64,000 nt of DNA from Pseudoduganella danionis (GCF_009720775.1 NZ_WNKW01000003.1:2028-66027), one strand, 5' to 3'; counted from the stretch's first letter, positions 1 to 8,489 are shown. The notes: generated by a model from the sequence alone, not told the origin. Translations and numbers: made by a program.

Positions 1-1720
1 GGCGCTGGCCGGGGCTGTGATGCCGCTGCTCGGTGTGTTGCCGCCTGGTGGAGCTGGCCGGGGCTGTGATGCCGCTGCTCGGTGTGTTGCCGCCTGGTGG
101 AGCTGGCCGGGGCTGTGATGCCGCTGCTCGGTGTGCTGCCGCCTGGTGGAGCTGGCCGGGGCTGCGATGCCGCTGCTCGGTGTGTTGCCGCCTGGTGGAG
201 CTGGCCGGGGCTGCGATGCCGCTGCTCGGTGTGTTGCCGCCTGGTAGAGCTGGCCGGGGCTGTGATGCCGCTGCTCGGTGTGTTGCCGCCTGGTGGAGCT
301 GGCCGGGGCTGCGATGCCGCTGCTCGGTGTGTTGCCGCCTGGTAGAGCTGGCCGGGGCTGTGATGCCGCTGCTCGGTGTGCTGCCGCCTGGTGGAGCTGG
401 CCGGGGCCGTTGTACCGCCGCTCGGTACGCTGTGGCCTGGTGGCGAAGGCCAGGCCGTGGTGTCGCTGCTCGATGCGCTTGCACCGGCCAAGCTGGCGGC
501 CGTTGTGCCGTTGCTCGGTGTGCTGTCGCCTGGTGGCGGCCTGGGCCGTGCTGCCACTGCTCGATGGGTTGCTACCTGGTGGAGGTGTCCGTGGCCGTGC
601 TGCCGCTGCTCGGCGCGCTGCAGCCCGGCGGAGCTGGCCAGGGCCGTGATGCCGCTGCGTTGTTCCGCCGCTAGGTACGCTGTGGCCTGGTGGTGATGGC
701 CAGGCCGTGGTGTCGCTGCTCGGTGTGCTGCCGCCTGGTGGAGCTGGCCGGGGCTGTGATGCCGCTGCTCGGTGTGTTGCCGCCTGGTGGAGCTGGCCGG
801 GGCTGTGATGCCGCTGCTCGGTGTGTTGCCGCCTGGTGGAGCTGGCCGGGGCTGTGATGCCGCTGCTCGGTGTGTTGCCGCCTGGTAGAGCTGGCCGGGG
901 CCGTTGTGCCGCTGCTCGATGCGTTGCTACCTGATGGGGGTTTGCGTGGCCGTGATTTCGCTGCTCGGCGCGCTGCTGCCCGGCGGAGCTGGTCAGGGCC
1001 GTGATGCCGCTGCGTTGTTCCGTCGCTCGGTACGCTGTGGCCTGGTGGCGAAAGCCAGGCCGTGGCGTCGCTGCTCGGTGCGCTTGCGCCGGCCCAGCTA
1101 GCGGCCGTTGTGCCGTTGCTCGGTGTGCTGTTGCCTAGTGGCGGCCTGGGCCGTGATGCTGCTGCTCGGGGAGCTGCCGCCTGGTGGAGCTGGCCGGGGC
1201 TGTGATGTCGCTGCTCGGTGTGCTGCTGCCTGGTGATTATGGCCGGGGGCGTTGTTCCGCCGCTCGGTAGGCTGTGGCCTGGTGGCGAAGGCCAGGCCGT
1301 GGTGTCGCTGCTCGGTGCGCTTGCGCCGGCCCAGCTGGCGGCCGTTGTGCCGTTGCTCGGTGTGCTGTCGCCTGGTGGCGGCCTGGGCCGTGCTGCCACT
1401 GCTCGGCGCGCTGCTGCCCGGCGGAGCTGGCCAGGGCCGTGATGCCGCTGCTCGGTGTGCTGCCGCCTGGTGGAGTTTGCCGGGGCTGCGATGCCGCCGC
1501 TCGGCGCGCTGTCGCGTGGTGGAGCTGGCCGGAGCCGTTGTACCGCCGCTCGGTACGCTGTGGCCTGGTGGCGAAGGCCAGGCCGTGGTGTCGCTGCTCG
1601 ATGCGCTTGCGCCGGCCCAGCTGACGGCCGTTGTGCCGTTGCTCAGTGTGCAATGGCCTGGTGGTGCTGGCGGTGGGCATTATTCCGCTGCTCGGTGCGC
1701 TGCCGGCTGGTGGGGGGGCA
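1..1720. repeat. 49-bp GC-rich tandem repeat array with composite units
   Basis: The core unit is 49 bp: GCTGCTCGG recurs at 25, 74, 123 and 172 with exact 49-bp spacing. From about 400 on, longer composite units appear that carry an inverted repeat, GGCCTGG-N9-CCAGGCC, at about 434, 684, 1039, 1276 and 1562. Because 49 is not a multiple of three, each copy shifts the reading frame, so the long open frames on both strands here are by-products of the composition and not genes. The array begins before the window and decays around 1,700. Its biological role is unknown. Confidence 0.9.
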
Positions 1721-1892
1721 GGTGGCTGGTGCCTTTTTTCGCTGCGTTACTTTGCGGTGGAGCTATTCAGCAGCTTTTGTATTTTGTCTTATTACGGCCG
1801 CTATTCATCGTCCACGAAAGCGTCTCAGGTTTTGTTACTTTTTGCTCCTGAACGGCCCACTAATGAATCTGTTCTGCTGCTAGAATCTTGTA

Positions 1893-1965
1893 ACCAAGCC
1901 TAGAGCGGCCACTCGAAAACCGGATACCTTCACCGGCTGGCTTGGTCATTTCGGAAGGGGCCGCT
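1893..1965 (+). promoter_or_regulatory. Structured leader with two crossing inverted repeats
   Basis: ACCAAGCC (1893-1900) is complementary to GGCTTGGT (1939-1946), and AGCGGCC (1904-1910) is complementary to GGCCGCT (1959-1965). The two pairings cross, which permits an H-type pseudoknot. The second pairing ends just before GAAGGGG, the likely ribosome binding site of the gene at 1978. A role in translational control is inference; DNA-level binding sites would be an alternative. Confidence 0.4.
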
Positions 1966-1977
1966 TGAAGGGGCGCA

Positions 1978-2529
1978 ATGAATTTAAATGAACCGCCGTC
2001 CTATGAGGACCGGCGCGCAGCCATTCGTGCGACTGCGGATCAAGAATCGACGGAGACGGCCGATAGCCGCAATTTGGCGGTGAGGTCTGACGTCAAATAC
2101 GAAACTAAGTCTGATGCAGCGATGCATGCGGCTGCGCATTTGCACGAACTGCTCGATCAAGGAAATGACAGTGCTGCCGAAGGTTTTCTTACCTCGGAGC
2201 GGTTTAACCTGGCTGTACTGAAAAGGCTACTAGAGCTGCGTGCATTGGATAAGGTAGAGCTAGAGAAAAGGTTGCGTGATGCTAAATTGCAGCTCGCGGA
2301 GATCGACCGAAAGATTCGTGAGCGTAACAAGAAAGCCGTAGAAGCCAGGAAGGATCAGTCGAAAAACCCAAAGATAAAAGCTTGGTTGCGTAAGCAGGAA
2401 GAAAGCGGAGTGAATATAAACCAAAGGCACATCGCTGGACAAATAGGCATTAAGTTTCAGGTTTCTGCGACATACGCGAGAAACATTCGCACAGAGTATC
2501 TCAACGAAAAAACATCCAAGCGCAACTAA
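1978..2529 (+). CDS. Coiled-coil protein with C-terminal HTH-like segment, first gene of the element
   Basis: This 183-aa soluble protein is not one I recognise. The N-terminal 60 residues are polar and probably disordered. Residues of about 75-130 are strongly charged and heptad-like, with many Leu, Glu, Lys and Arg, suggesting a coiled coil. The last 45 residues (INQRHIAGQIGIKFQVSATY) look like a helix-turn-helix or recombinase-like DNA-binding segment. The start at 1978 is supported by GAAGGGG about 7 bases upstream. It precedes the AlpA-type regulator and has lower GC than the core genes, in keeping with acquired DNA. A regulatory or partition role is possible but unproven. Confidence 0.7.
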   Translation: MNLNEPPSYEDRRAAIRATADQESTETADSRNLAVRSDVKYETKSDAAMHAAAHLHELLDQGNDSAAEGFLTSERFNLAVLKRLLELRALDKVELEKRLRDAKLQLAEIDRKIRERNKKAVEARKDQSKNPKIKAWLRKQEESGVNINQRHIAGQIGIKFQVSATYARNIRTEYLNEKTSKRN

Positions 2530-2573
2530 CGGCGGTCGGTTTCGTTTTACGTAACTAACCATCGTTAGTTGCG
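2521..2573. promoter_or_regulatory. 11-bp perfect inverted repeat with a third internal half-site
   Basis: CGCAACTAACG (2521-2531) overlaps the stop codon of the preceding gene and is the exact reverse complement of CGTTAGTTGCG (2563-2573). A third related copy, GTAACTAACC, lies at 2551-2560 and also forms a tight hairpin with the right half. The position, 70 bp before the AlpA-like gene, suits an operator. No U-run follows, so it is a poor terminator. Confidence 0.45.
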
Positions 2574-2643
2574 TTTCACCAATCAAAGTGCATTGTGTCG
2601 GCGTTGCATCCCGTAACGTCCCGATTACTCCCATGAGGACACA

Positions 2644-2844
2644 ATGCAATCTAATCAAACTGCTAATCGGCTGCTCCGGCTGCCCTCGGTCTCGGCCCAA
2701 ACGGGCCTGTCAAAATCTGAAATTTATCGTCGTATTAAATCGGGCACTTTCCCGCAGCCGTTGAAGTTGGGGGCACGTGCCGTTGCATGGCAGGCATCGG
2801 CTGTTGACGATTGGGCTGCCTCCCTCCAAAAAAGGGAGGGGTAA
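2644..2844 (+). CDS. AlpA/Vis family excisionase-type transcriptional regulator
   Basis: This 66-aa protein matches the AlpA family of small winged-HTH regulators found in P4-like satellites and prophages. The signature is LLRLPSVSAQTGLSKSEIYR, then RRIKSGTFPQPLKLGARAVAW, and a C-terminal VDDWAASL. Family members (P4 Vis, AlpA) bind DNA near attachment sites and regulatory promoters, acting as excisionase or transcriptional switch. The start is fixed by GAGGACACA directly upstream. The next gene begins one base after its stop codon, indicating one transcript. An AlpA gene implies an integrase partner, but none is visible in this window. Confidence 0.85.
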   Translation: MQSNQTANRLLRLPSVSAQTGLSKSEIYRRIKSGTFPQPLKLGARAVAWQASAVDDWAASLQKREG

Positions 2845-3252
2845 ATGTCTAGGGCGATAAAAAATAGAGCATACATCCAGCCGTTACTTGGAACTTCTAT
2901 TTTGAGTGTATTGGCTGGATGTAAAGGTGAGCCTCTACAGGTACGTGAGGAGCAAATCATTGCGCTGGCCTTTGACGGTAGGTCGGATGTCCCAATTCCG
3001 TTGACATGGCATGGCGCAGTCTCTGGTGACTTTGCAATACTCCAGAAAAATGGCGAGGTATTTGTGCCTGCCAGCGGGAAAAGCTTTGATTCTAAAGACA
3101 TGTGGTTTGACCACTGTAAATCACTCTGGGACCAACTACAGTTTGCGAGATCGGGCAGTGTGGCAAAGGAAATTCCTGATCACCTGCGGGACATTCACGC
3201 TGCGCTTCTTGTCGCCCGTGGTCTGAGTGCGCAGAGCATAGAGCGGGGCTGA
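2845..3252 (+). CDS. Hypothetical protein of the mobile element
   Basis: This 135-aa protein starts immediately after the AlpA stop codon (TAAATG), so the two are probably translationally coupled. It has no clear signal peptide despite a short hydrophobic stretch (LLGTSILSVLAGC) near residues 14-26. The remainder is mixed alpha/beta in composition with few cysteines. I do not recognise the family. Position suggests a small accessory protein conserved with AlpA in satellite-like elements. Confidence 0.65.
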   Translation: MSRAIKNRAYIQPLLGTSILSVLAGCKGEPLQVREEQIIALAFDGRSDVPIPLTWHGAVSGDFAILQKNGEVFVPASGKSFDSKDMWFDHCKSLWDQLQFARSGSVAKEIPDHLRDIHAALLVARGLSAQSIERG

Positions 3253-3254
3253 TT

Positions 3255-3419
3255 ATGGCCGGACGTTGGAAAAACATCGCTGCGCGAACTGTGCAGACGT
3301 CTGCACAGCGTAAGGCCAGCGAACTTCTTCGCAAAAAAGTCATGTTGGCTTGTAATCGTCGTGCCTATAGCCCCAACAAGAGGTGTGGTTTCTGCCTGCT
3401 TCAAAAGGAGGGTTTCTAA
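3255..3419 (+). CDS. Small basic protein with a CxxC motif
   Basis: A 54-aa open frame begins 2 bases after the preceding stop. It is rich in Lys and Arg (MAGRWKNIAARTVQTSAQRK) and ends with CGFC near the C-terminus, a possible half zinc-finger. The tight spacing on both sides (its stop TAA overlaps the next ATG as TAATG) argues that it is real. The function is unknown. Confidence 0.5.
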   Translation: MAGRWKNIAARTVQTSAQRKASELLRKKVMLACNRRAYSPNKRCGFCLLQKEGF

Positions 3420-3724
3420 TGCCTCGCGCCGATCATCGGAAGGTATCACTTGCCAGTACTGGACATTCGGACTATCCTACGACTGTTCCTGAAAAAAAAG
3501 GAACCGGGTTTGACAGCCTGAACACTCAAAGCGCACAGACCGCGCCATGCGGTTTTTTTGTGTGTGCATGCCTTCGTGCGCCTTCAATGAGCGGCGGTGG
3601 TTGGGAGGCCTTCGGGCCTGCTGGTCTCTTTGGGTGCCAGTCTGTCAACCCTTCCACTTGCCGCTCCCCCCGTTTGACAGCGAGGGGCGGTGTAACCGAT
3701 ACCCAAGGAGGCTCACATGCCTAG
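3420..3724 (+). CDS. Icd/Ash-like leader ORF overlapping a putative RNA immunity region
   Basis: This 101-aa frame has the strongest ribosome binding site of the area (AAGGAGG, 8-14 bases before ATG 3420). The amino-acid sequence (PCGFFVCACLRAPSMSGGGW, then SVNPSTCRSPRL) recalls the poorly conserved Icd-like or Ash-like ORFs that sit over the immunity region of P4-type satellites; this resemblance is from memory of such loci. The protein may matter less than the RNA structures underneath it. It overlaps the start of the next gene by 8 bases. Confidence 0.4.
3506..3680 (+). ncRNA. Candidate P4-type immunity RNA region
   Basis: A central motif CTGTCAACCC (3642-3651) is flanked by two sequences complementary to it: GGGTTTGACAG (3506-3516) upstream and GTTTGACAG (3672-3680) downstream. 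A UUCG-capped hairpin AGGCC-TTCG-GGCCT (3606-3619) precedes the central motif, and ACCGC-N5-GCGGT plus a T-run (3539-3559) looks like an early terminator. In phage P4, the CI RNA carries seqB, complementary to seqA and seqC on either side, and pairing causes premature termination. The arrangement here is the same; function is inference. Confidence 0.45.
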
Positions 3725-4442
3725 TCGTTCCCGCACGTCCGTACCTCTGGCAGACCCTGCCAGCACCCCTAATCTCAAATCAGGAGCAGCAAAAGCTAAT
3801 GCGCTCCAGGAGGCCCAAGCAATGGGCCGGCGGCATTCCGCAAGTTGGTCTGAGCTTGATCCGACAATGCGCCCACGTGATGCCTGGCGTGCGATTGGCT
3901 ACGCCGATGCCGTCTTGTCGTTTGAACATAGCCCGCTGTTGGTGGAGTTGATGCGAGCTTGGGAACAAGGTTTCGATGGCGTAAGTAAGCCCATTGCCGC
4001 TGATGTATCGGCTCCCACGGCTGAGCAACCGGACGCTGTCACGCCAAATCCGTACTTTGCTAATCCCGACCGCGCCCCTTACGAGCTTGGACAATTATTG
4101 CAACAGTTGCCCGCTGACTTCGGCGTCTCGCCCGTTGTCGAACTGAAGCATGTACAGATGGCTTCTGCCGCCGAAGTGCACGCTAAGGCGGCGGGTATGA
4201 CCATTCTGAGCGGTATTGAGGCAATTGGCCAATTAGTGGAAATGGCCGGTGCTAACGAAGAAGAGAAAGTGCCGGCATACACGCTGTTCTGCCTGGGTGG
4301 GCTGCTCCGTCACTTGGCCGTTGAGGGGCAATACATGGAAAGCGTCAGCGGGAGTCTGGCTTATGCCAATGCGTTGTATGCGAAGCGCGGAAAGGTAAAA
4401 AGTACGCACGAGAGCGGTGGCCAGAAAGGCGGTGCAGCATGA
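3717..4442 (+). CDS. Hypothetical element protein, 241 aa
   Basis: The start is set by AAGGAGG seven bases upstream of ATG 3717. The first 45 residues are Ser/Ala/Pro-rich and likely disordered; the middle contains an Asp/Trp-rich helical part (RPRDAWRAIGYADAVL) and the C-terminal 100 residues are Ala/Leu/Glu-rich helices without membrane segments. I do not recognise a family. It is the first gene of a tightly packed string (ATGA overlap with the following gene) that ends with the replication protein, so a part in element maintenance is plausible. Confidence 0.65.
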   Translation: MPSRSRTSVPLADPASTPNLKSGAAKANALQEAQAMGRRHSASWSELDPTMRPRDAWRAIGYADAVLSFEHSPLLVELMRAWEQGFDGVSKPIAADVSAPTAEQPDAVTPNPYFANPDRAPYELGQLLQQLPADFGVSPVVELKHVQMASAAEVHAKAAGMTILSGIEAIGQLVEMAGANEEEKVPAYTLFCLGGLLRHLAVEGQYMESVSGSLAYANALYAKRGKVKSTHESGGQKGGAA

Positions 4443-4804
4443 GCGCTTTCATCAATCAGCCGGCGTTGCTCAAAAACCTGGCGGGTGCCCATTTACCGCC
4501 AGTCGCGCTCAACGTATCCGCTGAGTTTCAATTCTGCGTAGACGCTGGTGCCTGTGCGGCTGCATGCTTTTTTGACGACATGACGGCGGTTGGACTGCAT
4601 GACCACGTAGCCATCTCCATTCACGGTTTCCTGCAATCCCTGGAAAACGCCATCGTGACCGATACGGCCGCAAACGGCCTATGGCTGCGCGAACGCAAGC
4701 AACTCTGCGTGGATGCGTTTGGTGCGGGCTACCTTGGGCGCATTCACCAGGAGTTGCGCCTGTTCCATGATGTACAGACCCGCCGTTCGGGCTTGTTCAA
4801 TTGA
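4439..4804 (+). CDS. Hypothetical element protein, 121 aa
   Basis: It overlaps the preceding stop codon as ATGA, indicating translational coupling. The 121-aa protein is small, soluble, with three cysteines clustered around residues 31-42 (FCVDAGACAAACFF), followed by mixed helices. It has no recognisable family. The next gene begins 8 bases after its stop. Confidence 0.6.
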   Translation: MSAFINQPALLKNLAGAHLPPVALNVSAEFQFCVDAGACAAACFFDDMTAVGLHDHVAISIHGFLQSLENAIVTDTAANGLWLRERKQLCVDAFGAGYLGRIHQELRLFHDVQTRRSGLFN

Positions 4805-4812
4805 GGTCCGCC

Positions 4813-5052
4813 ATGAAGAAAAACTCTATCCGTACTATTGCTCCTCATTTGACCCAAGCCACTGCGGAGGCTGTTGATTTGAGCGCCAGTGAGCTTTCCC
4901 TGGTACTCGCCTTGCGTCGCCTCCCTGAGACTGTTCGCAATACCATTGATGCGGTAGTGCAAATTCAGGACGAGCGCTTCCGCAAGGCGGCGCGGCCGTC
5001 CTTGCGTGTGATTCAAGGTGGCCACGCGACCGCCAGCGAGGTGGCGCAATGA
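4813..5052 (+). CDS. Small helical element protein, 79 aa
   Basis: ATG 4813 is preferred over the TTG at 4801 because GAGGTCCGCC lies directly before it. The predicted product (MKKNSIRTIAPHLTQATAEA onward) is a short helical protein without cysteines or membrane segments. The next gene starts inside its stop codon region (ATGA). The family is unknown. Confidence 0.6.
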   Translation: MKKNSIRTIAPHLTQATAEAVDLSASELSLVLALRRLPETVRNTIDAVVQIQDERFRKAARPSLRVIQGGHATASEVAQ

Positions 5053-5375
5053 GCGCGCCGCATGTGTCTGCTGTAACCCTGGGCTGCATCGAGACCGACC
5101 ATGCCGGCGTCCGCCTGATCGTCCACGCGAGCGCCGAAGATCACTGCAATATGCGGGCCAGCCAATTGGCGTCGCTGTTGCGTCTTATCAGCGCCGATGG
5201 CCTGGACGCTTTTCTTGGCCAGGATCGCGCCACCAAGGACGGCGTCTTGTGGTTGGCATCGTCCTTGGCCGACGAAGTGGAGCGCATGCTGCCGGTGGTG
5301 AGCCTGGAGATTTCGCTACGCGGTACACCGCCGAATAGCCGACCAGGCCCGGAGGTGCAAGATGCGACGCAATGA
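5049..5375 (+). CDS. Hypothetical element protein, 108 aa
   Basis: The start overlaps the previous stop (ATGA at 5049). The protein is soluble and acidic, with a pattern LASLLRLISADGLDAFLGQD in the middle and WLASSLADEVERML later, suggesting a small helical fold. No known motif is visible. Similar short genes are common between the immunity region and the primase gene in P4-like elements; a specific role cannot be given. Confidence 0.6.
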   Translation: MSAPHVSAVTLGCIETDHAGVRLIVHASAEDHCNMRASQLASLLRLISADGLDAFLGQDRATKDGVLWLASSLADEVERMLPVVSLEISLRGTPPNSRPGPEVQDATQ

Positions 5376-5574
5376 GGCCGTAGCAATCGCCTCGCTCGCG
5401 GCAATCGCACCCGGCCGTGCGCCGGCAATACTGTGGGGCTGTGCAGCTACTAGGCGGCTGTTGCCTGGCAAATTCAGAAACTTTGTGCTGCGGCACACGA
5501 AGGCGTTGCGCAACTTGGCTTTGCTTTCGGTGCGACCATGGCCCGCCCAGGTCGAGAAATGGAATTGTGCATGA
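5362..5574 (+). CDS. Small basic protein bridging to the replication gene
   Basis: A 70-aa frame with GGAGG about 7 bases before ATG 5362. It overlaps the preceding gene by 14 bases and its stop overlaps the start of the replication gene as ATGA (5571-5574). Placement between two coupled genes supports translation. The product is rich in Arg, Ala and Leu and has no known motif. It could also serve mainly to deliver ribosomes to the next start. Confidence 0.5.
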   Translation: MRRNEAVAIASLAAIAPGRAPAILWGCAATRRLLPGKFRNFVLRHTKALRNLALLSVRPWPAQVEKWNCA

Positions 5575-8489
5575 ATAATAAATCTTATCCGGTGAGTGAG
5601 GCCGTCGCGAGGGCGGCGCTGTCCATGATCCCGGCCGATGACCGCGATGTGTGGTGGCGCATGGGCATGGCGCTCAAGTCGGAGTTTGGGGAGGGCGGCT
5701 ATCAGATGTTCCATGACTGGAGCGAAGGTGGCGCGGGCTTCGATGCCAAAGCGGTTAAGTCCACTTGGGCCAGTTTTAAGCACGGCGGCAAGGTCACCAT
5801 CGGCAGTCTAATTGCGGAGGCCAAACGCCATGGGTTCAATCCCAAGGATCACGCGTCCGCCAGTCCGTTGACGCCTGAACAGAAGGCACAGGCACGCCGC
5901 GAGCGTGAGGCCCGCGAGCAAGCGGTGGCGGAAGAAACGGCGCGCCTACACGCGGCAGGAGCGGAACAGGCCGCCAAGGAATGGGCAGCCGCTGCTATTG
6001 AGGGCAGCTCGCCCTACCTGGTGCGCAAGGGGGTGGCGGCCTATGGCGTGCGGTTCAATGGCAAAGTGGCGCTGGTGCCACTGCGTGATGCCGCCGGCAA
6101 GCTATGGAACCTGCAACGCATCCAACCCAATGGGAACAAGCGGTTCCCGGACGGTGGTCGAGTGTCGGGATGCTTCCATATCATTGGTGAGCGGGCCAAC
6201 GCGGTATGGATGCTGTTCGCGGAAGGCTATGCCACGGCGGCCACACTGCATGAGGCGACCGGCTGGCCGGTGGTGGTGTGTTTTAACGAGAGTAACCTGC
6301 GTAACGTCGCGAAAGTGGCGCGTGACTTGTCTCCGGCGGCCAGGCTGTTGTTCTGCGCCGATGATGACCAGGAAACCGCTGCGCGCACCGGCAAGAATCC
6401 CGGCGTGATGTCGGCACAGGTGGCCGCTGCGGTGGCTGGCGGCGTTTGGTGTAAGCCGGAAGGGCTGCCGATTGGTCATTCTGACTTCAATGACCTGGCA
6501 GCCCTGGCAGGGCTTGCGGCGGTGAAGGCGCAAATCCTGGCGGCATGCGAGCAAGCTGACGCGCAGCCGAATGCAACAATCAATCAGACGGCCGCCCCCC
6601 GTCAGGCCGAGGCGGAGACGGCGCAAGGCGATACACCGAAGCCGCGACAAACAAGCAAAGGTGGCAGCGGCCGACGTCAGCCGGCGCGGCGCACCGATGT
6701 CGGCGGCGATCAGGCTGGACGGCCCTTCTTCAATGTCGATGAACGTGGCGTGTGGTATCACGGCTTTAGCAACCAAGGCGACCCATTGCCGGCACAGTGG
6801 ATTTGCAGTGAGCTACATGTGACGGCAAAGTCACGCGATGCGACCGGTAACGGTTGGGGCTATCTCCTGGAATTCACTGACGGCGACGGCGTTGCCAAGA
6901 GGTGGGCTATGCCTTCCAGCATGCTTGCCGGTGATGGTACGCAATACCGCGCAACGTTGCTGTCGATGGGGTTGCGTATTGGCACGGGGGTGGCCGCTAA
7001 GAACCATTTGTCCTCTTATATTCAAACGCAGCAGATTGATGAGAGGGTTCGCTGCACGGAGCGAATCGGTTGGCATGACGATGTGTATGTTTTGCCAGAT
7101 AAAACCATTGGCAGCGGTGATGAAAAAGTGATGTTCCAGGCTGACGGCGGCATCGTGTCGCATTTCAAGCAACGCAGCACGTTAGAGCTTTGGCGTCAGG
7201 AAGTGGCGTTGTATTGCCGTGGTAATTCTCGCTTGCTGTTCTGCGTTTCTGCTGCCTTCGCAGCCCCACTGCTGTATCTGGCGCACGTGCCATCGGGAGG
7301 CTTCCACATATGGGGCGACAGCTCAAGTGGTAAGAGTACGGCGGTCAAGGTGGCGAGTTCCGTTTACGGCGGTAAGGATTACATGCGCACCTGGCGTAGC
7401 ACGGATAACGCATTGGAAGCGACGGCTACGCAGCACAGCGATGCACTGTTGGTGCTGGATGAAATTGCGCAAGTTGATCCCAAGGTGGTGGGTGATGTCG
7501 TGTATATGCTGGGCAATGAGGCCGGTAAGAGTCGCCTTGATAAGTCAGTAAAGGTGCGTCAATTGGCGAGCTGGCGGCTTCTATTCCTTTCCGATGGCGA
7601 AGTTAGCTTGGCAAGTCACATGGAACAAGCAGGTAAAGGCAGCAAGGCCGGACACGATGTGCGTATGGCGCATATTGCCGCTGATGCTGGCTGCGGCCTG
7701 GGCGTGTTTGAAACACTGCACGGCTTCGCTAATGGTGCGGCCTTCTCCGATTACCTGGTAGGGAAGTCCAGTCAACACTATGGAACTGCTGGAATGGCGT
7801 TCATTGAGTATCTTGTGCGCGAGGTCGGGGCCTTGCGTGAAGTGCTGCAAGCGAACGTGAGCGTGCTGGCCAAGGAGCTTTGCCCCGCTGATGCGCATGG
7901 CCAGGTGGCACGGGTAGCTACTCGCTTTGCTCTTGTGGGGTTGGCTGGCGAACTTGCTACCGTTGCCGGCATTACTGGTTGGGTGGCTGGTGATGCGATT
8001 GGAGCTGCTCGCACCTGCTTTGCCACGTGGCTGGAAGGTCGCGGCGGTGCTGGAAACATCGAGCATACGTCGATCCTTCGCCAGGTCTGCGGCTTCTTTC
8101 AGTCTCATGGTGACGCCCGCTTTACCTGGTGGCATAGGGCGAACGACGACCATAAGCCAAACACGATCAATCGCGCTGGCTTCAAACGGATGCTTAGCCG
8201 AGATGGCGCAGCCATCAATAGCAATGCCGATCATCACAAGGCTTATGGCGACAAGATGCACCCTGACGACGCAGAACAGTCGAGCCAGGAGTACTTCGTG
8301 TTCAGCGAGGTATTCCGGGATGAAATCTGCAAGGGTTTCAATCCCAAGACGGTAACGCGCCTTTTGGTCGACCGGGGACTATTGATGACCGACAGCGACG
8401 GCAGTGCTACCCGCAAGGAGCGCTTGCCAGGCATGGGGCCGGCAAGGGTCTACCGCTTTAAGCCGGAAATCGTCGGGCTGAACGTGTGA
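5571..8489 (+). CDS. PriCT-2 / Toprim / DUF927 replication protein (primase-helicase-like)
   Basis: This 972-aa protein is the largest gene of the element. Residues of about 5-75 (DDRDVWWRMGMALKSEFGEG) match the PriCT-2 domain of phage and plasmid primases. A Toprim-like part follows around 200-315, with acidic residues in LLFCADDDQE. The C-terminal half is a DUF927-type ATPase with Walker A GDSSSGKST near residue 582 and Walker B LLVLDEIA near 626. Such proteins are thought to prime and unwind the element's DNA. I chose ATG 5571, not 5538, because it forms an ATGA overlap with the upstream small gene. Iteron-like repeats lie just downstream. The gene appears intact. Confidence 0.88.
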   Translation: MNNKSYPVSEAVARAALSMIPADDRDVWWRMGMALKSEFGEGGYQMFHDWSEGGAGFDAKAVKSTWASFKHGGKVTIGSLIAEAKRHGFNPKDHASASPLTPEQKAQARREREAREQAVAEETARLHAAGAEQAAKEWAAAAIEGSSPYLVRKGVAAYGVRFNGKVALVPLRDAAGKLWNLQRIQPNGNKRFPDGGRVSGCFHIIGERANAVWMLFAEGYATAATLHEATGWPVVVCFNESNLRNVAKVARDLSPAARLLFCADDDQETAARTGKNPGVMSAQVAAAVAGGVWCKPEGLPIGHSDFNDLAALAGLAAVKAQILAACEQADAQPNATINQTAAPRQAEAETAQGDTPKPRQTSKGGSGRRQPARRTDVGGDQAGRPFFNVDERGVWYHGFSNQGDPLPAQWICSELHVTAKSRDATGNGWGYLLEFTDGDGVAKRWAMPSSMLAGDGTQYRATLLSMGLRIGTGVAAKNHLSSYIQTQQIDERVRCTERIGWHDDVYVLPDKTIGSGDEKVMFQADGGIVSHFKQRSTLELWRQEVALYCRGNSRLLFCVSAAFAAPLLYLAHVPSGGFHIWGDSSSGKSTAVKVASSVYGGKDYMRTWRSTDNALEATATQHSDALLVLDEIAQVDPKVVGDVVYMLGNEAGKSRLDKSVKVRQLASWRLLFLSDGEVSLASHMEQAGKGSKAGHDVRMAHIAADAGCGLGVFETLHGFANGAAFSDYLVGKSSQHYGTAGMAFIEYLVREVGALREVLQANVSVLAKELCPADAHGQVARVATRFALVGLAGELATVAGITGWVAGDAIGAARTCFATWLEGRGGAGNIEHTSILRQVCGFFQSHGDARFTWWHRANDDHKPNTINRAGFKRMLSRDGAAINSNADHHKAYGDKMHPDDAEQSSQEYFVFSEVFRDEICKGFNPKTVTRLLVDRGLLMTDSDGSATRKERLPGMGPARVYRFKPEIVGLNV

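Noticed and set aside
33-1903. Many overlapping open frames on both strands with Cys/Leu/Arg-rich products
   Set aside because: They run through the 49-bp repeat in several frames; the period is not a multiple of three and no ribosome binding site or family match supports them.
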